A stretch of 64,000 bases of DNA from assembly GCA_019925105.1 (NCBI GenBank), contig JAHGAU010000011.1, positions 558,001-622,000 of the forward strand, in the 5' to 3' direction. The position numbers and the translations under genes were made by a program. A model generated the notes under the pieces. The model was given only the letters and a program-made list of their open reading frames with translations, did no database searches and was not told the origin of the DNA. This DNA comes from Niebla homalea (lineage: Eukaryota > Ascomycota > Lecanoromycetes > Lecanorales > Ramalinaceae). Shown here piece after piece: positions 61,601 to 64,000 of the stretch (the stretch's first letter is position 1; each line of letters starts with the position of its first letter).

Positions 61601-64000
61601 ATATATATTAAAAGACGTAATTAATCGTTTTAAGAATAATTTAACGGATATAAAACTCCGTAAACGTTTAATAAAAAATATATATAAAAAGCTTAAATTT
61701 TATAAAGTATACCTTAAGATAAAACGGATTATAAAAAAAAGAAAAAAGAAATAAAAGCTTAAAAAGAAAGAAAAGGATAAAGAAATAAATTTTAAAGCTT
61801 AAATATTTATAAATTAACTAAATTATATAAATAAAAACCTTTAAGAAGTTACGTTAAAAATAAATTTAATATATATTAATTACGATAAAACTATATAAAT
61901 ATTATAAATAAGAGGAACGTAGTAAATTAAATACCCTTAAAATTATATAAATAAAAAGCTTTAAAACTTTTTAATAATATAAATAACGCCTATATAATTA
62001 CCGTAAGTAATATTACCTTAATAACTTAAGTATTAAAATTAACCTTAAAATCTATTTTAATAGAATATTAATAATTAAACGGAAAATATAAATCAAGGGC
62101 CATAAAATTACCAATAAAATTCAAATATTAATTAAGATATTAAAGGAAATAATTAATTTATTTTAAGATTATTTAATTTAATTAAGTTTAAAAATTTTTA
62201 TATTAAGAGCTTTAAATCGTTTAATATAAAATTATACTTTATTTACTATAAATATTATAATATATTTTTAACGGAAAAATATATAAGTTATAAATAAAAA
62301 TATAATAAAAATAACGTAAGCTTTAATAAAAAAAATATATATATAAAAGAAGGATTAAGACCGTAAAAATAAACGTTATAATACGGATTATTAATTACTA
62401 TTATTATTTATAACCGTACCGATTAACGATTAATTGAATATATTAATAAATATAATAATTATCGCTTTAACTATATAGGAAAAAGGGAAGGTCCTTAATA
62501 AGGTTAATAATAAAAGAATAATTAACGGCTTTAATTATAAAGTTATTATTATAAAAGAAAGATACCCCTTTAATAAGGACGTTAATTATAAAGTAAATAT
62601 AATAATAAATATAGCCGTAAAGTAACAATAAGTTAAAAATAACGATTTAAAAGAAAAAGTTAAACTTATATAAATTGGAAAATAAGTAAAAAAGAAACTA
62701 AAAAGAAAAATAAGGATTAAGAAAAAGAAAGAACTTTAATAAATTATCGGATTATTAAGGGAGTAAACCTTAAACGTTAAACGGATATTATTAATTAATA
62801 ATACTATATTTTTTATAATATACTTAATATAATTCTTATTATATTTTTTTGGAAAAAAATAAACTTATAAAGAACGTGGTAAACCTTAATCGTATACGTT
62901 ATAAAAGGGTTATAATTATTAAGGAAACCCTTAAGAATAACGGAAAAAGGATATAAAAAACGATTTAAAATAAACGACTTAAAATTAATAATATCGTAAT
63001 TACGGGCTTAAAATAAAACCTTAAAGTTATACTTAATAAGAATAAATAAATATACTTTATAAAAATAATAGTTATTTATTAACCGGAATAAATAAGTAAG
63101 TTACTTAATATAAAAGCTAATTAAAGATCAGATATTATTATAATTAATTTAAGTATAATAAAGGAATTATAAATAAAAGAAAAACTTTTAAAATTATTTA
63201 AAAGTAGTTATTTAAATATATTAATAATAAACGGAGACTATATATTATTTTATATATAAATTATATTTAATATTTAAGTTATAAAAATAATTAAATCGGT
63301 ATAAATATTTATAATATTAAAAGATAATTTAAATTATAATATCTTATTAAAACTTTTATAATTAAAGTTAATTATAATTAACTTTAAGATTTAAATAAAG
63401 ATATTAAAAATTAAAAATATTATTTATAAGAAAAACATTTAAATATTTAAATTTTAAATATACTTATTAAGAAAAAAAATATATTAAAAGTTAATATATA
63501 AAAAGTTATATTATAAAAACGTAATAATATTAAAAGAAGAAATTAAATTAAACTTATTCAAATATAAAAATAATAAAAAAAGCTTAAAAATTAAATTAAA
63601 AAATAAAGAAAATAATTAAAATTAATAAACTATAGGAAAAAAAGATGTCTAAAAAGTAAAATCGGCTTTAAAAGTATATATTTTAACGATTAATTAATAA
63701 AAGAAAAAAGGGATATTTATATACTCGGGAAGAAAAGGGAATATATAGGAGATAATCGGAATAAATAAGGGAAAACTGGGAGTAAATTGGAGCGGTAAAA
63801 CGGGGTAAAAAAGTAAGTTAAATAAAAAGTAAATAAAAACAATTAAGTAAAAGTTTAAAAGAATCAGAAAAAATAAAACGGTAACGGGAACACTTAAGAG
63901 ATAATAAAGAAACTTAAAAGTATTAAGGAAATAATAAAGGAATTAAAAAAGATATAGTAAATAGTTTAATTAATAATTAAAAATTAAAAATAAGCTTTAT
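58665..64000 (+). mobile_element. Element H (family R), unclassified, runs off right edge
   Basis: The first 190 bases are the family R terminus seen in reverse at 1-188 and 10084-10353: TGGAAAGGGGGAGAGCATGG, GGGCTGATTAAGGGTGGAAT, ACCTTACCCACTTATATAGG. It begins abruptly inside LINE E. The following 5.1 kb is RIP-mutated, stop-rich sequence with plus-strand protein-like fragments, for example INVYKLRGYPVFINSY (about 60833) and INGFNYKVIIIKERYPFNKD (about 62522). I could not assign these to a known transposase or polyprotein. The terminus is much less RIP-affected than the interior. The right end is outside the window, so class and target duplication are unknown. Confidence 0.55.

Overview
The window is filamentous-fungal (Pezizomycotina-type) nuclear DNA made of two very different kinds of sequence. 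About 57 kb is extremely AT-rich, TpA-rich and full of stop codons in all frames, as expected from repeat-induced point mutation (RIP, C:G to T:A) of old transposons. Embedded in it is one GC-balanced island (about 37.65-43.86 kb) with spliced, protein-coding-looking genes. This is the AT-block / gene-island layout known from compartmentalised plant-associated ascomycete genomes. The species is not determinable from the sequence alone.

Left AT block (1-12.2 kb). Terminal piece of an unclassified transposon family (1-188, another copy near 10.08-10.35 kb), a TIR element of the MITE type (1866-2252), then two nested LTR elements: a short non-autonomous LTR element (2365-9210, 175-bp LTRs, 5-bp TSD GCCTG) carrying a full-length Ty1/copia element on the minus strand (2878-8455, 220-bp LTRs, TSD GCATA). 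Short tandem arrays and 160-170-bp dispersed repeats fill the rest.

Nested LINE block (12.26-35.77 kb). One full-length Tad1/I-like LINE (A, minus strand) was split by three later full-length insertions of the same family: B (+), C (-) and D (+). Each has a 13-14-bp target-site duplication, and removing the three guests leaves A at about 5.83 kb, the same length as the guests. B carries an additional 233-bp tandem duplication whose second copy is nearly free of RIP.

Gene island (37.65-43.86 kb). The best supported gene is a three-exon plus-strand gene (40615-42093, about 441 aa, function unknown). It converges on a minus-strand gene for a single-pass membrane protein (42316-43517) whose reading frame is broken once. 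The left half of the island holds weaker, partly decayed candidates, among them a possible small secreted protein of ribonuclease-like type (38140-38523) and a spliced minus-strand fragment (38492-39046).

Right AT block (43.86-64 kb). Short dispersed repeats, then the 5' LTR and gag-like region of a Gypsy-type element (45.41-47.29 kb) apparently interrupted by LINE E (+). E is itself interrupted by a 735-bp SINE-like element F with a tRNA-like head and a LINE-like tail, by full-length LINE G (-), and by an unclassified element H that runs off the right edge. No rRNA, tRNA, CRISPR or bacterial-type features were seen.
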